Origin: JAMQKA01 sp043951865
GTDB lineage: Bacteria; Bacteroidota; Rhodothermia; Balneolales; Balneolaceae
Assembly: GCF_043951865.1 (NCBI RefSeq)
Contig: NZ_JBINJF010000021.1
Location: 1 to 64,000, forward strand
Length of the DNA stretch: 64,000 nt
Reading direction: 5' to 3'
Below, one piece after another: positions 24,114-33,451 of this stretch (positions are counted from its first letter, which is position 1; every line of letters starts with the position of its first letter). The position numbers and the translations under genes are program-made. The notes below the pieces were generated by a model. That model was not told the DNA's origin. It saw nothing but the letters and a program-made list of their open reading frames with translations, and made no database searches.

Positions 24114-25730
24114 TTGCAGTTAAAAAATTATCCATTCAACAAGTTACCGTTTACCAAACTTTTCAGAACATATGTGAGTGAGTACGCTCAGCTGTCCGAT
24201 TTCTATTCGGCTAATCCATTTGACATGGACGCCCTTCAACAGCATGCTGAACGCATTACAGCTCCCCAGGACCGGGCGGAAACCGCTGAGCTGCTCAAAC
24301 AGTTTAACGAGCGGTTCAATCTGCATGCAAACGCCTTGAAGAATATTGACCGGTTGCGTGAAGATCGCTCGCTGGCACTGGTTACCGGCCAGCAGGTGGG
24401 GATTTTCGGGGGCCCGCTGTTTACCATCCTCAAAACGGTCACGACCATTCACCTGGCAGATACCCTGGAGCAAACACTCGATCGGCCCGTCATTCCAGTG
24501 TTTTGGCTGGCGGATGAAGATCACGACTATGATGAGGTAAAGCATGTGCGCCTGCTCAACCATGATGACCTGAAGACGCATGCCCTTGAATACAACCGAA
24601 ACAGCTACCCGCCCGTTGCCGAACTCACCCTGGATGACTCATTCTATTTATTTAAAAATGAGATTGAAAACGATCTTTTTGAGACCGATTTCACCGCCGA
24701 CCTGTGGGCGCTGCTGAATTCCTGCTACACCAATGGCACACGGCTGGATACCGCCTTTGGCCAGCTAATCGCGGAGTTGTTCTCAAAACACGGGCTTATT
24801 CTGGCCGGGAGTAACTGCAACTCGATCAAGCAGAGGGCGCGCCATTGCATGAAATACGCTATTGAAGAGGCTGACCAAATTCGGGAAGCCCTGGAGCAGC
24901 AATCATCAGAACTGGAAACTAACTACCACCGGCAGGCCACTGTCTACGATTCCAACCTGTTCTACCTGGATGAGGAAGCCGGAAGGACCAAAATTTTGCG
25001 GAACGGGCAGAGCTGGAAGACCGACAGTGGTCGTGAATGGTCTACGGCGCAGTTGCTGGATCTTATTGACGAGGATCCGGAAAAATTTTCTCCGAATGTA
25101 TTTCTCCGGCCGATCCTGCAGGACCTGATGGTACCCACCCTCGGCTATGTAGCCGGACCCGGAGAACTGGCATACTACGGCCAGATGAAAAAGATGTATG
25201 AACTGTTTGAACGCAGCATGCCCGCCATTTTTCCCCGGATGAGTGCCACAATCATTGAGCCCGCGATAAGTCGAATCCTGGATGAACTGCCGTTTGAGGT
25301 GGGAGAGTACGAGCAGCGTATCGAGGATCTTGAATCGGCGTATGTCGACCAGACGGAGCGGCATGATATCGAAGCTATATTTGGCGACTGGAAAGAAAAA
25401 GTAAAACAAATAGCGGAGGGACATACCTCGGAGATCAGGGAGATCGATCCGACCCTGGAAGGGGCGGCCGGGAAGGCTACGGCGGTCTACTTTGGGGAAC
25501 TCGACAAGCTGAAAGGCAAGGTATACCGATCCGTAAAACAGCAGGAAGAGACGCAGCTGAAGCGCATCCGCAGGATCAAGGCAAACCTCTACCCGGAGGG
25601 AGCCCTGCAGGAACGTACGGTTTCATTCATCTACTTTATGAATAAGTACGGGATGGATATCTGGGATCAGCTCCTTGACACGCTGGAAGAGAAAGAACGG
25701 CTGGATCAGCATAAATTAATCTATTTGTAG
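24114..25730 (+). CDS. bshC: Bacillithiol synthase BshC (cysteine-adding enzyme)
   Basis: A 538-residue enzyme for the last step of bacillithiol synthesis, joining cysteine to GlcN-malate. Landmarks are the Rossmann-like TGQQVGIFGGPLFTILK (about residue 90), PVFWLADEDHDYDE (about 128), LRPILQDLMVPTLGYVAGPGE (about 335) and the C-terminal coiled-coil extension. It starts with TTG: AAGGA at 24103-24107 lies six bases upstream and overlaps the end of the nuclease gene, and no better ATG follows. The gene shows that this organism uses bacillithiol; bshA and bshB are not in the window. Confidence 0.93.
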   Translation: MQLKNYPFNKLPFTKLFRTYVSEYAQLSDFYSANPFDMDALQQHAERITAPQDRAETAELLKQFNERFNLHANALKNIDRLREDRSLALVTGQQVGIFGGPLFTILKTVTTIHLADTLEQTLDRPVIPVFWLADEDHDYDEVKHVRLLNHDDLKTHALEYNRNSYPPVAELTLDDSFYLFKNEIENDLFETDFTADLWALLNSCYTNGTRLDTAFGQLIAELFSKHGLILAGSNCNSIKQRARHCMKYAIEEADQIREALEQQSSELETNYHRQATVYDSNLFYLDEEAGRTKILRNGQSWKTDSGREWSTAQLLDLIDEDPEKFSPNVFLRPILQDLMVPTLGYVAGPGELAYYGQMKKMYELFERSMPAIFPRMSATIIEPAISRILDELPFEVGEYEQRIEDLESAYVDQTERHDIEAIFGDWKEKVKQIAEGHTSEIREIDPTLEGAAGKATAVYFGELDKLKGKVYRSVKQQEETQLKRIRRIKANLYPEGALQERTVSFIYFMNKYGMDIWDQLLDTLEEKERLDQHKLIYL

Positions 25731-25737
25731 CGTTCAG

Positions 25738-26307
25738 ATGAGTATTAAAGAAAAAAAGGAGGAGCTTCGCAGCCGGCTGTTGAATCTCCGTGCCGGCCTC
25801 CCTGAGCCGGATTACCAGAAAGCTTCCGAAAATATAACGGCCCGCCTTCAGACACTTCCGGAGTTCAAGAGCAGCCGTACGGTCCACTGCTACGTTTCGA
25901 TGAACAGCCGCCGTGAAGTGGACACCCACGCCCTGCTGCGCTGGATGCTTGCATCTAACAAGCGGGTTGTTGTGCCGGTCACGGATATCGAAACCACAGA
26001 GCTCCGACATGTTGAACTGCATTCTTTTGAGTCGCTTCAGCGAAATGAGTGGGGCGTGCTGGAGCCCGCCAATGGAAGAGAGGTACAGCCGGATGAGCTC
26101 GATTTTGTAATCGTACCGATGGTGGGTGCGGACCTGGAACGCAATCGAATTGGCTATGGGAAGGGATTTTACGACCGTTTTCTGGCGAACACGGAGGCCC
26201 CGTCGGCAGGGTTATGCTTTGAAGAGTGCATCGTTGAATCGATACCCACCGAGCCGTATGATGTGAAAGTTGCGGCGGTAGTGACGGAACGGCGAGTTAT
26301 CAGGTGA
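25738..26307 (+). CDS. 5-formyltetrahydrofolate cyclo-ligase
   Basis: A 189-residue enzyme converting 5-formyl-THF to 5,10-methenyl-THF with ATP. The N-terminal KKEELRSRLLNLR, the substrate loop VHCYVSMNSRREVDTH, and the C-terminal GADLERNRIGYGKGFYDRFL nucleotide-binding motif are clear. It lies 7 nt after bshC in the same operon and converges with the DUF3307 gene 8 nt away. Confidence 0.93.
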   Translation: MSIKEKKEELRSRLLNLRAGLPEPDYQKASENITARLQTLPEFKSSRTVHCYVSMNSRREVDTHALLRWMLASNKRVVVPVTDIETTELRHVELHSFESLQRNEWGVLEPANGREVQPDELDFVIVPMVGADLERNRIGYGKGFYDRFLANTEAPSAGLCFEECIVESIPTEPYDVKVAAVVTERRVIR

Positions 26308-26314
26308 TGGCCGG

Positions 26315-27067
26315 TTATCCCCATTGTTCAAGCAGGTAGGCCACTCCGATGCCCAGGGCGATTGACAGGGCAAAGCTCAACAGCGTGCCGATCAAAATAT
26401 ATTCCGCTTCTTTACGCTCCCTGTTCCCATCCAGCTTGCCACTAAATCGAAAGATCGATTTGGCCGCAATGAGGAATCCGATGGCCCCGTACTGTTCCAG
26501 CAGGATAAAAGTGAGTATAATAAACCGTTCTGTCCAGCCGATCCACATGCCCGCATTTTGGAGACCCGCAAGCTGTTGAGAGTCGCCGGAGGCCAGTTCC
26601 CGCTGCCAGCGCCTGGTGATGATGGCGATCAGGTAGCCAAACGGCCAGGTTGCAGCAAGATAACTGATCAAGATAATCCAGAATGGGGGTGAAGTGAACA
26701 CCGATTCTATAAACTGGATCGCTTCTGTAGTAATGCCGATATAAAAAATCCAACCTGTCAGAATCATCAACAGGTGGGCCATCTGGTCAAGGATGAAATA
26801 CCGGGCGCGCTGCGGGCGACCCGATTTCCACCAATCGATGGCAAAATGAGTACCAGTGATAAAAAGTGGCAATAGAATATTGGACCAGTCTGCGAGAAAG
26901 AGGTAGGTCAACACTCCCACAATACCAACATGATAGTACAGCTGCGGTGCCCGAACGCCACGAATATTCTTTTTGTGGATCCAGTGCTCGGGCTGCAGCA
27001 GGAAATCGGCCAGCAGGTGGGCCGTTACTATGCGCAGCAGGATCAGTATTTCGGGTTGACTAATCAT
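26315..27067 (-). CDS. DUF3307 integral membrane protein
   Basis: A 250-residue membrane protein with about six to seven hydrophobic helices. Its start (RIVTAHLLADFLLQPEHW) and FAIDWWKSG are the recognisable DUF3307 signature, with the AHLLADFLLQ histidine and aspartates in the first helix. Function is unknown. Its ATG overlaps the stop codon of the SatD-like gene by the ATGA arrangement, so the two are translationally coupled; this pair occurs together elsewhere. Confidence 0.8.
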   Translation of the reverse strand: MISQPEILILLRIVTAHLLADFLLQPEHWIHKKNIRGVRAPQLYYHVGIVGVLTYLFLADWSNILLPLFITGTHFAIDWWKSGRPQRARYFILDQMAHLLMILTGWIFYIGITTEAIQFIESVFTSPPFWIILISYLAATWPFGYLIAIITRRWQRELASGDSQQLAGLQNAGMWIGWTERFIILTFILLEQYGAIGFLIAAKSIFRFSGKLDGNRERKEAEYILIGTLLSFALSIALGIGVAYLLEQWG

Positions 27068-27735
27068 GTCTTGAGTTGCTTCCGGATGATAAATTGATAG
27101 CGATCTAAAAACTTTTTAACGGCATGCCAGCCGGCGCCCTTTACGCGGTAATGGACCGCTGCCTGCGAAATGCCGAATTCCCTGCCAATCGTTTTTCTGG
27201 ATTTACCCTCAATCAGCTCAAGCACAATTTCCGCCTGGTTGGGTGACCATTTGGCGATGATCGCATCCAGCAGGGCAGATTGTACGCTTAACTCTTTGTT
27301 GACCTCGTCCCACGGGGTGTTGACAATGAGCCGCTGTTCGGTTTTCATCTTGTCGAGCAGGGGGCCCGAACGCCGGTAAGCCTCGCCATCTCCTTCTGAA
27401 ACTTCATCCGGGAGATAGTCGATGGGACCTACCCCGATCGCGGTCCGGGCATCCCAGCTGATGGTGCTGCTCTCGGGCTGTGCTTTGCGAAGGCTGGCAC
27501 GTATAACGAGACTGGTCAGCAGCGCAAATGAGGGATCGGTGATTACTCCCTGAAAGCTGTCTCCCCGGTAAATATCAAAGGATACAGAGCAGTTTTTTTT
27601 ACGGGTCAGGGTTCCTGCCAGGCTAAACGCTTCTTTCAGAGTGTCGATCAACAGATCGCGGTATGCGCGATCTACCTTCGAGGAATCTACGACATCTCCG
27701 GTGATTACCGCGTATATTGATTCTTTGTTCTTCAT
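27064..27735 (-). CDS. SatD-family protein with C-terminal HTH
   Basis: A 223-residue cytoplasmic protein. The N-terminal part (YAVITGDVVDSSKV, then YRGDSFQGV, then RTAIGVG) matches the SatD family, and residues around 175-205 (KSRKTIGREFGISQAAVHYR) form a helix-turn-helix of the type found in sigma-region-4-like regulators. The molecular function is not established. It is the first gene of the pair with DUF3307 and probably regulates it; two palindromes lie upstream at 27821-27871. Confidence 0.8.
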   Translation of the reverse strand: MKNKESIYAVITGDVVDSSKVDRAYRDLLIDTLKEAFSLAGTLTRKKNCSVSFDIYRGDSFQGVITDPSFALLTSLVIRASLRKAQPESSTISWDARTAIGVGPIDYLPDEVSEGDGEAYRRSGPLLDKMKTEQRLIVNTPWDEVNKELSVQSALLDAIIAKWSPNQAEIVLELIEGKSRKTIGREFGISQAAVHYRVKGAGWHAVKKFLDRYQFIIRKQLKT

Positions 27736-27820
27736 TCAGCTAATTTTCGCCTGTTTCAGGTTGAAAAGCGATTCTCCACATATCCAAGTTAACCCGGTTA
27801 GCAATATAAGCCTTTACGCT

Positions 27821-27871
27821 TAAAAATCAATTATTTAAGTAATAAGACTTAAAATAATTTATTTTAAGTCT
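27821..27871. promoter_or_regulatory. Palindromic operator candidates upstream of satD-like gene
   Basis: AGACTTAAAATAA (27845-27857) and TTATTTTAAGTCT (27859-27871) form a perfect 13-bp palindrome around a single T. Just before it, ATTATTTAAGTAAT (near 27830) is a near-palindrome sharing TTAAGT. They lie between the DUF445 stop and the SatD-like start. The long one could also end the DUF445 transcript, since it begins 7 nt after that stop. Confidence 0.45.
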
Positions 27872-27877
27872 CGAAGC

Positions 27878-29041
27878 TTAACTATTGCGAAATTGAAATA
27901 TCAGGTGGTCCGCCATCAGGATCAACCCGCCGACTATACCCAGCACCGTAATGCTCAGGAGCGGCTCCCAGATTACAAATCCGCCAATTGTGCCCAGAAC
28001 TGCACCAAGGTACTGGATATATTTCAACTGCTCATTGGTAGCGCCGCGAATAATATTGGTGAGTTTCTGTTCGTCATATTCGTTTAATTTTTCCTCGACA
28101 AGCGCCTGCACATCAAGCTGATTTACAAGGTGATACAGCAGGGAGGTGACAATATTTTCGATGGCATCGCTGTGCTTTTCAAGGGAGGAGGGGAGGCGAT
28201 CGAGCAGGTCATCCACCTTGTCGAGCCCTCTCTCCACCGAACCGGGCAGGCGGATAAGAGCCTCTTCAATAATTTTTTGCATCTCTTGTCCCCGGATAAA
28301 TGAATATGCTTTCAGGGCCACTTTTTCAATCGACTTATTCTCTACGGCTTCTTCTATTTGAAGCAGAATTTTTTCTGCAATAGCAGAACGGATCTCCTGG
28401 TCGGCGATCATCTCATCGACGTATTCGACGACCCAGGTTTTTAATTCCTCCCGGAAGGAGGGATCATCGATAATGCTTTTCAGGTATGCGGTGGCTTCTT
28501 CGCGGTAGCGGCTTATAAGCTGTGATTCATGGATCTTTTGCTTGATGATTTCCGGGTTGATCAGGTCGTCGGAGACCGCCCGTGAGAGTCGCCAGGCAAT
28601 CCGCTCTTTTTGAGCAGGGATGAGACCATACCCCAGTATAGGCCGCTTTTGGGAAGGCTTGAAGAGCATGGTGATGGCAAGCCAGTTGGTAAAGAAGCCG
28701 ATCAGTCCACTGATACTCAATATCCTGAGCAAGCCTTCAAGCTGAAGCTGTAAACCCATTGGTGAAAGCTGCAGATTCTGAAAGTCCCAGAAAAAGGAGG
28801 TTACAAACATTGATGCCAGCAGATAGGGGAAAAAGCCGAGCAGTGCCAGCCAGCCTTTGTGCCGATATTCAAACCGGGCGGGTGGAACCTCCGGTTTAGC
28901 GGCGGTTTCCTTCGGCAGTTCCACAACAGCATAGCGCGATACAATATCCCACAGATTGCGGGCGTACGTTTTGGTCTTGCTTTTAGCGACCTCAAAAGCA
29001 CTTTGGTTGCCGGGTTCCGTTACTGGAGGCTGTTCACTCAT
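27878..29041 (-). CDS. DUF445 family membrane protein
   Basis: A 387-residue protein with a hydrophobic helix near residue 70, a conserved GFFTNWLAITMLFKPSQKRP segment near 115-134, a long helical soluble middle and a C-terminal pair of hydrophobic segments (GAVLGTIGGFVIWEPLLSI). This is the YheB/DUF445 arrangement, annotated as membrane-associated with unknown biochemical role. It is the last gene of a minus-strand operon after ybeY. Confidence 0.85.
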   Translation of the reverse strand: MSEQPPVTEPGNQSAFEVAKSKTKTYARNLWDIVSRYAVVELPKETAAKPEVPPARFEYRHKGWLALLGFFPYLLASMFVTSFFWDFQNLQLSPMGLQLQLEGLLRILSISGLIGFFTNWLAITMLFKPSQKRPILGYGLIPAQKERIAWRLSRAVSDDLINPEIIKQKIHESQLISRYREEATAYLKSIIDDPSFREELKTWVVEYVDEMIADQEIRSAIAEKILLQIEEAVENKSIEKVALKAYSFIRGQEMQKIIEEALIRLPGSVERGLDKVDDLLDRLPSSLEKHSDAIENIVTSLLYHLVNQLDVQALVEEKLNEYDEQKLTNIIRGATNEQLKYIQYLGAVLGTIGGFVIWEPLLSITVLGIVGGLILMADHLIFQFRNS

Positions 29042-29132
29042 GGGTATCCACTGTTAAATCCAGATCCGTGAAGTTGCAAGATCACTGCGAGATGCAAACC
29101 ACGATGTTCCGATTGCGTTTTCAAAAAAAACC

Positions 29133-29167
29133 ACAACCCACAATCCATGACCCATGATCCATGACTA
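29133..29167. repeat. Degenerate heptanucleotide tandem array between ybeY and DUF445
   Basis: Five successive seven-base units, ACAACCC, ACAATCC, ATGACCC, ATGATCC, ATGACTA, run from the spacer into the ybeY stop codon. The same seven-base period is seen at 18184-18211. Confidence 0.6.
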
Positions 29168-29602
29168 AACAAAATCAAGGTAAAAATCTTCCCGCTGCCG
29201 CATCTCCAGTCGATCTTCTTCGGTGCGGTCATCATATCCAGCCAGGTGTAAAAGGCCGTGAATCAGCACGCGCTTGAATTCCGTGACTTCATCCTGACCA
29301 AGCTCCTCTGCCTGTTCGGCAATTCGCTGGGCGCAACAGAACAGGGTTCCTTCGATATCAATGGAAGATGGGTCCTCATCGTAGCGAAAGGTAATGATAT
29401 CAGTCACATAGTCGTGGTCAAGATGTTTGATGTTGACCTCTTTGATCGTTTCCTCATCCACGTACACCAGCTCAAGCATGCTAAACGAACAGGCTTCCTG
29501 CCGGGCGACCTCGGAAATACATTTGCGGGCTATTCGCTCATTGACAGGCACCGGGCGGCCCGACTCGTTAAACAGGTCTACATCCGTCTCTTTAAGCGGC
29601 AT
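29165..29602 (-). CDS. ybeY: rRNA maturation endoribonuclease YbeY
   Basis: A 145-residue metallo-RNase for 16S rRNA 3' maturation and ribosome quality control. The signature is in RVLIHGLLHLAGYDDRTEED: two zinc-ligand histidines are present, but the third ligand of the usual HGxLHLxGYDH is Asp. From memory, other Bacteroidota YbeY proteins show the same change. The upstream DYVTDIITFRY segment is typical. It sits 21 nt after the acidic orphan gene. Confidence 0.92.
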   Translation of the reverse strand: MPLKETDVDLFNESGRPVPVNERIARKCISEVARQEACSFSMLELVYVDEETIKEVNIKHLDHDYVTDIITFRYDEDPSSIDIEGTLFCCAQRIAEQAEELGQDEVTEFKRVLIHGLLHLAGYDDRTEEDRLEMRQREDFYLDFV

Positions 29603-29623
29603 ACGGTAAAATCCTTTATCCCT

Positions 29624-30091
29624 TTAATCTTCTTCCTCATCGTCAAAAGAGAAGTCATCCAGGTCGATCGATTCCGTAAGGGAGAGGGCAATGGCGCACA
29701 TCATAAGGTCTTCCGGAAGCTGGGTGAAGTCGCTGTTCAGAATGGCCTCTTCCACATTGGCATAGAGGCTGCATCCGGCCCCTTGCTCTACAATAAGTCC
29801 GGAGGTCATGTTCTGCTGCCGCCCAAAGAACGTAACCTGTTTGAGCATGTCGCTGGCAATGAAGGCGGTGCAGTTGTGCAATTGCAGGAAGGTATTTTGG
29901 GCATACACCGACACCATATTCATCCGCTGGTCATTGACCTCCATCCCGAGGTGAATTTCCAGTGCCAGCCGCCGCCCCTCCGCCTGGTCGGAGACTTCAA
30001 ACCGGAATACGTCATTTCCAAGGGGCTTGGCCTTTGTCTGCAGGACCTCGGCGATGGCATCAATATTTTCTTTAGTGAATTCGTGTATCAT
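29624..30091 (-). CDS. Conserved hypothetical acidic protein
   Basis: A 155-residue soluble protein with no motif I recognise. The body looks alpha/beta (alternating LALEIHLGMEV, RMNMVSVYAQNTFLQLHN), the middle contains a Cys in GAGCSLYANV, and the last ~18 residues are strongly acidic (DDFSFDDEEED). No signal peptide or membrane helix is present. It lies between the DUF2723 gene and ybeY with short spacers, so it is likely cotranscribed. Its reality is supported by operon position and good spacing, not by homology. Confidence 0.7.
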   Translation of the reverse strand: MIHEFTKENIDAIAEVLQTKAKPLGNDVFRFEVSDQAEGRRLALEIHLGMEVNDQRMNMVSVYAQNTFLQLHNCTAFIASDMLKQVTFFGRQQNMTSGLIVEQGAGCSLYANVEEAILNSDFTQLPEDLMMCAIALSLTESIDLDDFSFDDEEED

Positions 30092-30157
30092 GGTTTTGTT
30101 AACCTGTTCGACTATTTCAACATGCTCAATATACGGTGCCTGTCGGTAATAAGAAAT

Positions 30158-33133
30158 TTAGTCGATATTATACTGCTCGATCTGGGCCTTGTTCTCCTCT
30201 TCGGAGGTGGGAAGTCCGATGCGGTCCATCGTAATTCCATTCACGCGTTCAGCCAGTGCGCCGGCCTGCTCATCTTCCCCGGCCATGTAGTATATGCGCT
30301 GAAGAATGGTCAAATGGCTGATACTGTACCCGATTTCGTTACCCAAACTTTGCCGCTGTGAGACCACGTTTTGAATTTGGCTACGCAGTCGTCCCTGTGC
30401 CTCCAAATCAGCACTTTGTTTTGCACTTTTAGCTGCAGCATCCAGTTCCATGATGCGGTCCTGTAGCCGGTCGTACCGCTGCATGTGATAGGAGAGGTCG
30501 TCGATAATCTTTTCGGTACCTTTTTCAGCAAGTTCCAGCGCATTGTCGGTGGCATCGTTTTTGGCGTAGGCATAGGCGTACAGCACCAGGGAGTTCACAT
30601 TATCCTGTACGTGGTGAAAGGGAATCTTCTGCTCACCCCAGGCCAGCCATTTGGCGGCACTGTCGGGTTGGCCCATCTTGTTGAATGTTTCTGCCAGCTG
30701 GGTAATGCCATACCGGTAATTTCCGAGCATGCGGCGAATATTCTCGTCAAAATAGACATCCGGGTTATTCCATTCTCGGAATCGAAACTTGTTAAGTCGA
30801 TCGGTATGAATATCCGTATTCATCCAGCCATAACCACCCGCCCCGGAATGTTTTTTGGGGACAACACGAAAGGCTTTCCCCTCGAAACGGAAGTAGGAGT
30901 GAAGGTTCATCTGGCTGGAAGGGGAGACCGTATTGGCAAAATATACCGGCCGTACCCACTGGTTGGTTTCGAGGATGTCCAGAATTACCTTGTCCTGCAC
31001 CTGCGTGTAGTAACGCGGGTTGCCCTGCTGATCCTGTCCCGCAGACCGTCCCTGGTAGTACCAGCTCACCTCATTGTCAAGCGAATCTACCGGCATGCCA
31101 AAATCGGTGCCTTCCTGGTACAGCTGCAGGGAAGTATCCGGCTTGACCCCGATTGCCTCTTTAAACGCGTTGTCCCCGGAAAAAGCGTTGCGAAGAAGTT
31201 CTTTATTTACGGGGATGTTGATCGTATCAGGCTCGTGTAACGTGAGGCTCTGCGTGATTTCGCTGATCTCCTGGTCCGTCAGGGATATCGGCAGCGGGGC
31301 CGACTCATGCGACCACTGGTCGCGCAGCTGCTTGATATACCAGTCGGTGTTGAGCAGGCTGAGGCAGACGATCCGCACATCCGTTCGCACGCCCTCCACT
31401 TCCTGGAGGTACCAGAGGGGGAAGGTGTCATTATCCCCGTTGGTAAAAAGGATGGCATTCGGAGCCGTTGACTGCAGCAGGTTCCATGCGTAGTCGGGAG
31501 CGACATAACGTTCGCTTCGGTCGTGGTCGTCAAAATTCTGGTATCCCATCCAGAGCGGGGCAGCCGCCAAAAGCAGCCCGAGCACTCCGTAGGAGAGATA
31601 CTTGTTCCCGCGGGCATATTCCTTAATGAGCTCGACGATGCCCACCCCTCCCATGCCGATCCATATGGCAAAAGCGAAAAAGGAACCCACATACGCATAA
31701 TCACGCTCGCGCGGCTGCATCGGGGTTTGGTTCAGGAAAATGATAATGGCAAAGCCGGTCATTATGAATAGCGCGAGGACTGAAAGAGCACGCTTCCAGT
31801 CTTTCTGGAAGTGGAAAATCATGCCGAATAACCCAAGCAGGAACGGGATGTAGAAATAGCTGTTGTGAGCGGGATTGTCTTCATACGGGCTCTCGGAAAA
31901 TCCGGCCTGCCATCCCGTATCCTGGATATCGGCCTCGCGGCCAATGAAGTTCCAGTTGAAATACCGGATATACATGTGGTTCAGCTGGTAGTCCAGAAAG
32001 TAGTCCCAGTCGCTGCTGTATTCCGAGTATTGTTGAAGATGCTGCGGGGAATAGCGACGCGGGAAAAAGACCTCCTGCTGCTGGTTGATGCGCCCCTGCG
32101 CATTATCATAGGTATGGCCGGTCAACAGCGGCGTTTGCCCGTATTGTTCCCGTTCAAGGTAGCTGATGAACGCCTCGACGGTTTCAGGGTCGTTCTCGTC
32201 GATGGGAGGATCAGCTATGGAGCGGATAAAGATGACAGAATAGGACGAATACCCGATGAGAATCATGGTATAGCTGAGCATGACAAGATTTGCAATACGG
32301 TGCCCCCGCGTGTGGGTATAATAGAGTCCGTAACAGAGCCCCCCGATAATCAGGATTATAAAAAAGACGGGACCGATCAGTCCGTAGCTGGCCCGGGTGA
32401 TATTATCAAGGATACTCGGGAGCATCTGGACGGTGAAGGGGTAAATCACCAGGAACGAGATCACCGAAACAACCCCGACGGCAGCCATCGACAGAAGGGT
32501 CACATCCTGCTTTTTGAAATAAATAACGAGTGCGACAAAAAACAGTGCGAGCAGATTCAGCAGGTGTACGCCCAGGGCCAGTCCGAACATGTAGGCAATG
32601 AGAACCAGCCAGCGTTCGCTGTATGGTTCTTCGTGGTGTTCAGACCATTTGAGGGCCATCCAGACCACGGCCGCGGTAAAAAACATGGAGAGGGCATACA
32701 CTTCCGCCTCCACGGCGTTAAACCAAAAAGTGTCGGTTACCATAAAGGTGAAGGCACCGAGTATCGCACCGCCAAACATCCCGATTTTATCGGATCCCGT
32801 CATTGCATCGGGATCTGGTTGCCATTCCCGCACCAGCCGTACGATGATCAGGTACAGGAGCATGACCGTCAGGGCGGACGCCAGCGCACTAATAAAATTG
32901 ATGCTTACGGCCACATAGGAGGTGGGCATAAACATGGAAAAGATGCGTCCCAGCAGGGAATAGAACGGTGCTCCCGGCGGGTGGTTTACTTGCAGACCAT
33001 GTGCAACGGCAATAAATTCTCCCGCATCCCAAAAACTTGCTGTGGGCGCCATGGTAAGCATATAAAGGACGAGGGAAACGAGAAAAACAAAAAGAGCGAG
33101 GGTGCGATTGGTCGATTTGTGATCGTTAAACAT
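30158..33133 (-). CDS. DUF2723 membrane protein (putative protein O-mannosyltransferase-like)
   Basis: A 991-residue protein with about eleven transmembrane helices in the N-terminal half. The start MAPTASFWDAGEFIAVAHGL and HPPGAPFYSLLGRIFSM (acidic and basic residues in the first external loop) are diagnostic of DUF2723, a GT-C-fold family seen in Bacteroidota. The C-terminal ~450 residues are soluble, with NGDNDTFPLWYLQEVEG near 555 and helical repeats resembling TPRs near the end (TFNKMGQPDSAAKWLAWGE). A role in transferring lipid-linked sugars is suggested by the fold, not demonstrated. It is divergent from the Na+-dependent transporter at 33452. Confidence 0.87.
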   Translation of the reverse strand: MFNDHKSTNRTLALFVFLVSLVLYMLTMAPTASFWDAGEFIAVAHGLQVNHPPGAPFYSLLGRIFSMFMPTSYVAVSINFISALASALTVMLLYLIIVRLVREWQPDPDAMTGSDKIGMFGGAILGAFTFMVTDTFWFNAVEAEVYALSMFFTAAVVWMALKWSEHHEEPYSERWLVLIAYMFGLALGVHLLNLLALFFVALVIYFKKQDVTLLSMAAVGVVSVISFLVIYPFTVQMLPSILDNITRASYGLIGPVFFIILIIGGLCYGLYYTHTRGHRIANLVMLSYTMILIGYSSYSVIFIRSIADPPIDENDPETVEAFISYLEREQYGQTPLLTGHTYDNAQGRINQQQEVFFPRRYSPQHLQQYSEYSSDWDYFLDYQLNHMYIRYFNWNFIGREADIQDTGWQAGFSESPYEDNPAHNSYFYIPFLLGLFGMIFHFQKDWKRALSVLALFIMTGFAIIIFLNQTPMQPRERDYAYVGSFFAFAIWIGMGGVGIVELIKEYARGNKYLSYGVLGLLLAAAPLWMGYQNFDDHDRSERYVAPDYAWNLLQSTAPNAILFTNGDNDTFPLWYLQEVEGVRTDVRIVCLSLLNTDWYIKQLRDQWSHESAPLPISLTDQEISEITQSLTLHEPDTINIPVNKELLRNAFSGDNAFKEAIGVKPDTSLQLYQEGTDFGMPVDSLDNEVSWYYQGRSAGQDQQGNPRYYTQVQDKVILDILETNQWVRPVYFANTVSPSSQMNLHSYFRFEGKAFRVVPKKHSGAGGYGWMNTDIHTDRLNKFRFREWNNPDVYFDENIRRMLGNYRYGITQLAETFNKMGQPDSAAKWLAWGEQKIPFHHVQDNVNSLVLYAYAYAKNDATDNALELAEKGTEKIIDDLSYHMQRYDRLQDRIMELDAAAKSAKQSADLEAQGRLRSQIQNVVSQRQSLGNEIGYSISHLTILQRIYYMAGEDEQAGALAERVNGITMDRIGLPTSEEENKAQIEQYNID

Positions 33134-33451
33134 CCGGTGATTTTATCGGGTTTACTTAACTAATTTAAGGTCAATAATTAGCGTGAACGCAATAATAGGC
33201 ATCGGCTGTATGGAATCAAAATAATTAATAGATGCCCGTCGGGACCCCTTTACATGTACGAAGAAAACAGAACGAGCAAGATTTTGAGTTATTTTATCTG
33301 GAACGGCAAGTAGAATAGATCGGGTTAAAATTCTTGCCGCCGCTGCTCCATAAAATCGCTGAAAGGTTGAAATCGGCCCGCTTGCCTGTCTGCTTAAAAT
33401 TGGTTAAAAAGGAATTTACGCGGGAACCATGTAATCGATAATAATTATCAC
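33134..33451. other. Divergent intergenic region
   Basis: 318 nt between DUF2723 and the transporter. GATAATAATTATC (33437-33449) is a perfect 13-bp palindrome just before the transporter start and occupies the usual ribosome-binding position. No other feature was seen. Confidence 0.4.

Noticed and set aside
31865..33163. A 432-residue open frame opposite the DUF2723 gene
   Set aside because: It is a by-product of codon bias on the opposite strand; DUF2723 has clear family motifs and the reverse frame has none.
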